A DNA stretch of 64,000 nucleotides from assembly GCA_035685165.1 (NCBI GenBank), contig DASRBI010000008.1:124001-188000 (forward strand). The letters are read 5' to 3'. The position numbers and the translations under genes were made by a program. Below are positions 59,835 to 64,000 of the stretch, piece after piece (the first letter of the stretch is position 1; each line of letters starts with the position of its first letter). This DNA is from DATFDN01 sp035685165 (GTDB lineage: Bacteria; Pseudomonadota; Alphaproteobacteria; Acetobacterales; Acetobacteraceae). The notes beneath the pieces were generated by a model that saw only the letters and a program-made list of their open reading frames with translations, had not been told where the DNA came from and searched no databases.

Positions 59835-61118
59835 CTATTCTCCTCCGAACACGCGCCGCCCGTTCTTCCAGGTGCCGAGCACGCGGCCTTCCATTCCGCG
59901 CCCGTCGAACGGCGTGTTCTGCGCCTTGCCCGGCAGGCTGCCCGCTTCCACGCGCCACGCACGCTCAAGATCGAACAGGCAGAGATCAGCCGGCGCGCCG
60001 CGCGCGAGCGTGCCGGCTTCGGCGCCGAGCAGGCGCGCGGGGCGCGCGGTAAGCAAATCGAGCGCCTGCATCAAGCTCAGCGCACCGGCATGGACTTGAA
60101 CCAGCGTCACAGCCAGCAACGTGGCGAGACCGGCCCCGCCGGGCGCGGCCTGGGCGAAGGGCAGGCGCTTGTCGTCGGCATCGCGCGGCTGATGATCCGA
60201 GGCGACGGCGTCGATCGTTCCGTCCGCAAGTGCCGCTAGCACGGCCTGCCGGTCCGCCTCGGCGCGCAGCGGCGGCGACAGCTTGGCGTAGGTGCGGAAG
60301 TCTCCGATCGCGGTTTCGTTCAGGTCGAAATAGGGCGGCGCGGTGTCGCAGGTGACGCCGATGCCTTCCTCCTTGGCGCGGCGAATCAGCGCCAGCGCCT
60401 CGCCGGTCGAGACATGGGCGAAGTGCACGGCGCCGCCGGTGAGACGCGCCAGCCTTATGTCACGCGCCACCAGGATCGCCTCGGCGGCGGCGGGAATGCC
60501 AGGCAGGCCGAGGCGGGTGGCGAGCAGGCCCTCGGTCGCCGCGCCACCCTGCGCGAGCGAGGGCTCCTCCGGATGCTGCACGATGCGCGCGCCGAACATG
60601 CAGGCATAGGAGAGCGCAAGCCGCATCATCCGCGCCGAGCCGAGCGCGCGCGCGCCGTCGGTGAACGCCACCGCGCCGGCTTCGCGGAGCAGACCAAGCT
60701 CGGCCATCTCCTCGCCGCGGCAGCCGCGCGTGATGGCGGCATACGGCAAGATGGTCAGGCTGCCGGTTTCCTCGCCGCGCGCGCGCAACAGCCGCACCAG
60801 AGCCGGATCGTCGATCGAGGGTGCGGAATCGGGCAGCGCGGCGAGCGTGGTGATGCCGCCTGCCGCTGCGGCCTCGGCAGCCGAGGCGATGGTTTCGCGG
60901 TACTCGTATCCGGGTTCGCCAAGCGCGGCGCGCATATCGACGAGCCCGGGGCAGAGCACCGCGCCTTGCGCCTCCACGATCGCCGCGTCGTCGGGGCGGC
61001 CGATATTGGCGCCCAAATCGGCGATGCGACCCGCACGGATCAGCAGATCGCCCACTTGATCGAGACCCGAAGCGGGGTCAATCAGGCGCGCGCCCCGGAT
61101 CAGCGTGTCAGCGGACAT
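59835..61118 (-). CDS. pyrX: Non-catalytic dihydroorotase homologue (PyrC'/PyrX)
   Basis: 427 residues of the amidohydrolase barrel. In active dihydroorotase the first strand ends D-x-H-x-H-x-R; here it reads DMRAALGEPG (61-70), so both zinc histidines and the arginine are lost (R63, A65, G67). Later ligands remain partly (HFAHVST, VASDHQPRD). In Pseudomonas such an inactive homologue is required for assembly of the PyrB aspartate transcarbamoylase, and the gene here directly follows pyrB with an 11-bp overlap. An active dihydroorotase must therefore be elsewhere. Confidence 0.88.
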   Translation of the reverse strand: MSADTLIRGARLIDPASGLDQVGDLLIRAGRIADLGANIGRPDDAAIVEAQGAVLCPGLVDMRAALGEPGYEYRETIASAAEAAAAGGITTLAALPDSAPSIDDPALVRLLRARGEETGSLTILPYAAITRGCRGEEMAELGLLREAGAVAFTDGARALGSARMMRLALSYACMFGARIVQHPEEPSLAQGGAATEGLLATRLGLPGIPAAAEAILVARDIRLARLTGGAVHFAHVSTGEALALIRRAKEEGIGVTCDTAPPYFDLNETAIGDFRTYAKLSPPLRAEADRQAVLAALADGTIDAVASDHQPRDADDKRLPFAQAAPGGAGLATLLAVTLVQVHAGALSLMQALDLLTARPARLLGAEAGTLARGAPADLCLFDLERAWRVEAGSLPGKAQNTPFDGRGMEGRVLGTWKNGRRVFGGE

Positions 61119-62043
61119 TGCCGGGGCCGCGCGCCAGCGTGTCGAGCACGGCCATCCGCACCGCGACACCCATCTCCACCTGCTCGCGGATCACGCTGCG
61201 CGCTGGATCGTCGGCGACCGCGCTGTCGATCTCCACGCCGCGGTTCATCGGGCCGGGATGCATCACCAGCGCGTCCTTCTTCGCCGCGCGCAGCTTCTCG
61301 CTGTCGAGACCGAAGAAGCGGAAATATTCGCGCGCGCTCGGCACGAGCCCGCGCGACATGCGCTCGCGCTGAAGGCGCAGCATCATCACGATGTCGGCGC
61401 CGTCCAGCCCTTGCTGCATGTCGTGGAACACCTCGACACCGAGCTCCGCCGCCTCGGCCGGGATCAAGGTCGGCGGCCCGATCACCCGCACGCGGCTGTT
61501 CATCGTGGTCAGGAGGTGGATGTTGGAGCGCGCCACGCGCGAATGCGCCACGTCGCCGCAGATGGCGACCACGAGCCCCTCCAGCCGGCCCTTGCGGCGG
61601 CGGATGGTGAGCGCGTCGAGCAGCGCCTGGGTGGGGTGCTCGTGCGTGCCGTCGCCGGCGTTGATGACAGCGGCATCCACCTTCTGTGCGAGCAGGTTGG
61701 GCGCGCCCGATTGGTCGTGGCGCACGACCAGGAGGTCGCAGTGCATGGCGTTCAGCGTCGCGGCGGTATCGAGCAGCGTCTCGCCCTTATTCACCGACGA
61801 GGTGGCAACCGACATATTGAGCACGTCGGCGCCGAGCCGCTTGCCGGCGAGCTCGAAGCTCGTGCGGGTGCGGGTGGAGTCCTCGAAGAAGAGGTTGATC
61901 AGCGTGCGCCCGCGCAGAAGGTCGCGCTGGGTTTTGCCGGAGCGGTTCAGCAGCACGTAACTTTCTGCCAGATCGAGCAGATGCTCGATCTCGGGCGGCG
62001 CGAGGCCTTCGATCGCGAGGAGGTGCTTCTGGCGGTAGGACAC
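61108..62043 (-). CDS. pyrB: Aspartate carbamoyltransferase catalytic subunit
   Basis: 311 residues. It joins carbamoyl phosphate and aspartate, the first committed step of pyrimidine synthesis. The carbamoyl phosphate site FFEDSTRTRTSFELAGKRLG, the SSVNKGETLLDT loop, DGTHEHPTQALLD, and the C-terminal VMHPGPMNRGVEI are complete. There is no pyrI regulatory subunit; the coupled PyrC-like protein probably stabilises it instead. The upstream region carries a palindromic repeat at 62107-62165. Confidence 0.95.
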   Translation of the reverse strand: MSYRQKHLLAIEGLAPPEIEHLLDLAESYVLLNRSGKTQRDLLRGRTLINLFFEDSTRTRTSFELAGKRLGADVLNMSVATSSVNKGETLLDTAATLNAMHCDLLVVRHDQSGAPNLLAQKVDAAVINAGDGTHEHPTQALLDALTIRRRKGRLEGLVVAICGDVAHSRVARSNIHLLTTMNSRVRVIGPPTLIPAEAAELGVEVFHDMQQGLDGADIVMMLRLQRERMSRGLVPSAREYFRFFGLDSEKLRAAKKDALVMHPGPMNRGVEIDSAVADDPARSVIREQVEMGVAVRMAVLDTLARGPGNVR

Positions 62044-62106
62044 GCAAGGCTGTTGGCGGAACCGGCGGGCGCCGTCAACGATGCGGTAGGACTGTTTGGC
62101 ACTCTC

Positions 62107-62165
62107 CCCACCTCACCCCAACCCTCCTCGCCGCCCCAGCGGAGGGAGAGGCCGGTAGAGGTGGG
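62107..62165. repeat. Palindromic repeat in the pyrB upstream region
   Basis: CCCACCTC (62107-62114) pairs with GAGGTGGG (62158-62165), with inner CCTC- and GAGG-rich arms. It belongs by composition to the dispersed GC-rich repeats of the window. The rest of the 188-bp gap to livF shows no gene. Confidence 0.5.
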
Positions 62166-62231
62166 CGAAACACCGCAGAGCCGGCGTCAGATAACTAGGA
62201 TTGCCCGAGGCCGCGATGGGTCACAGGCACC

Positions 62232-62932
62232 TCAAAGCCCCAAATACCGATGCGCCACCTCCTGGTTGTCGCGCAACTCCGCCGAACCGCCCGACCACAC
62301 CACGCGGCCCTTCTCCAGCACGTAGTGGCGGTCGGCGATGCGGGTAAGGGCGGCGAGGTTCTTGTCGATCACCAGGATCGACTGGCCGCGCGCCTTCAGC
62401 CGCAGCAGCGCCTGCCAGATCGTCTCGCGGATCAGCGGCGCGAGCCCCTCCGTCGCCTCGTCCAGAATCAACAGGCGCGGATTGGTCATCAGCGCGCGGC
62501 CGATGGCGAGCATCTGCTGCTCGCCGCCCGAAAGGAGCGCGCCCGGGCTGTGCAGCCGTGCCGCCAGTGGCGGAAACAGGTCGAGCACTTCGGCCAGAGT
62601 CCACGGCGCCGCGGCACCGGCGAAGTTGGCGGCGGTCGCGATCAGGTTCTCGCGCACACTGAGATTGGGGAACACCTGCCGCCCCTCCGGCACGAGGCCG
62701 AGGCCGGCGCGGGCGATGCGGAACGGCGGCAGGCCGTCGATGCGCGCGCCGTTCAGCCAAATCTCGCCCGCGCGCCGCGGCACGATCCCCATCAGGGCGA
62801 GGACCGTGGTCGTCTTACCCATGCCGTTGCGGCCGAGCAGCGTCACCACCTCGCCCGCCGCAATCCCTAGACCGACGCCGAACAGCACTTGGCTGTCGCC
62901 GTAACCGGCCTCCAATCCGGATACCGACAGCA

Positions 62933-62936
<4 letters not shown>
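62232..62936 (-). CDS. livF: Branched-chain amino acid ABC transporter ATP-binding protein LivF
   Basis: 234 residues. Walker A LLGRNGMGKTTTVLAL, Q-loop VPEGRQVFPNL, signature LLSGGEQQMLAIGRAL and Walker B LLILDEATEGLAP fit the LivF subtype, where EGRQVF and DEATEGL are diagnostic. It works with LivG and two permeases to import leucine-type amino acids or related amides and urea. The start overlaps the livG stop (ATGA). Confidence 0.9.
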
Positions 62937-63680
<744 letters not shown>

Positions 63681-63688
<8 letters not shown>

Positions 63689-64000
63689 GGGCGGGTGCGA
63701 TCCGGCGGCGGCGCAGGCGCTGGGCAAGTGCGCGGCGCGTGCGCGGGCGCGACAGCAGCACGACGGCGACCAGGATCGGGCCGAGCACCGCTTGCCAATG
63801 TTCGGTCCAGCCGGACAAGACCTGTTCCAGCAGCAGATAGATCGCCGCGCCGACCACCGGGCCGACCAGCGTCCCACGCCCGCCCAGGATCACCATCATC
63901 ATGATCTCGCCCGAGCGCGTCCAATGCATGATCGCCGGCGCCAGGAACTCCGTCTGATTGGCAAGCAGCATCCCGGCCACGCCGCACACCGTGCCGGCGA
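63681..64000 (-). CDS. livM: Branched-chain amino acid ABC transporter permease LivM, C-terminal part
   Basis: The frame runs to the window edge, so only the last 106 residues are seen. MHWTRSGEIMMMVILGGRGT followed by LVGPVVGAAIYLLLEQVL is the conserved C-terminal end of LivM-type permeases, where the GGxGTxxGPxxGA loop contacts the ATPase. An arginine-rich cytoplasmic tail ends the protein. The rest of the gene and probably livH and the binding protein lie beyond the window. Confidence 0.88.

Overview
The window is about 64 kb of very GC-rich DNA, densely packed with genes in short, often overlapping operons (many ATGA or GTGA stop/start overlaps). Several features point to an alphaproteobacterium, most likely of the Rhodospirillales/Acetobacterales: a SAM-II riboswitch before metZ, an aa3-type cytochrome oxidase subunit IV, HdaA beside purM/purN, two succinate dehydrogenase assembly factors, and recG divergent from sdhE-mfd. 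This placement is inference from gene families and order; no marker rRNA is present. No gap between genes exceeds 300 bp. The longest, 22741-23000, holds an array of short palindromes. Layout, 1-16 kb: the C-terminus of a probable type I secretion substrate; an M14-like deacylase divergent from two coupled glycosyltransferases; an amylo-1,6-glucosidase-like gene overlapping a thiamine diphosphate enzyme; an orphan Rieske gene; folE, apaG and metZ; tRNA-Gly(CCC), whose promoter abuts the metZ promoter back to back; a phage-type S24 repressor divergent from a Ner-like regulator; then a response regulator, a GST, a short DUF1674 protein, a lipoprotein and an M20 amidohydrolase. Layout, 16-38 kb: enoyl-CoA hydratase and recG, divergent from sdhE-mfd; a flavin reductase; a single-chain acyl-CoA carboxylase (biotin carboxylase, biotin carrier and carboxyltransferase in one protein) divergent from a non-canonical NRAMP transporter; a PEP-CTERM-like exported protein; a luciferase-like oxidoreductase, AMP ligase and ketopantoate-reductase-like trio; a glycine-zipper lipoprotein; and pgsA-like, perM, doxX and hdaA divergent from purM-purN and an aa3 oxidase subunit IV. 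Layout, 39-56 kb: a minus-strand catabolic operon with a thiamine diphosphate enzyme, a complete sugar-type ABC transporter, an enolase-superfamily dehydratase, a D-2-hydroxyacid dehydrogenase and a VOC protein. An aldo/keto reductase is divergent from it, and a SMP-30 lactonase lies nearby. Together these look like an oxidative sugar or sugar-acid pathway whose substrate I cannot name. A second PEP-CTERM-like protein, a fosmidomycin-resistance-type MFS pump, and an operon of an ELM1-family protein with a large unknown protein follow. Layout, 56-64 kb: a D-threonine-aldolase-like enzyme, a TlpA-like thioredoxin, argH with a tiny LptM-like lipoprotein, pyrB with a catalytically dead dihydroorotase homologue and a DUF1272 protein, and livF, livG and the end of livM. 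GC-rich palindromic repeats are scattered through the window. In two places (within sdhE, and at the start of the LptM-like gene) such a repeat appears to have become part of the protein or of its translation start.
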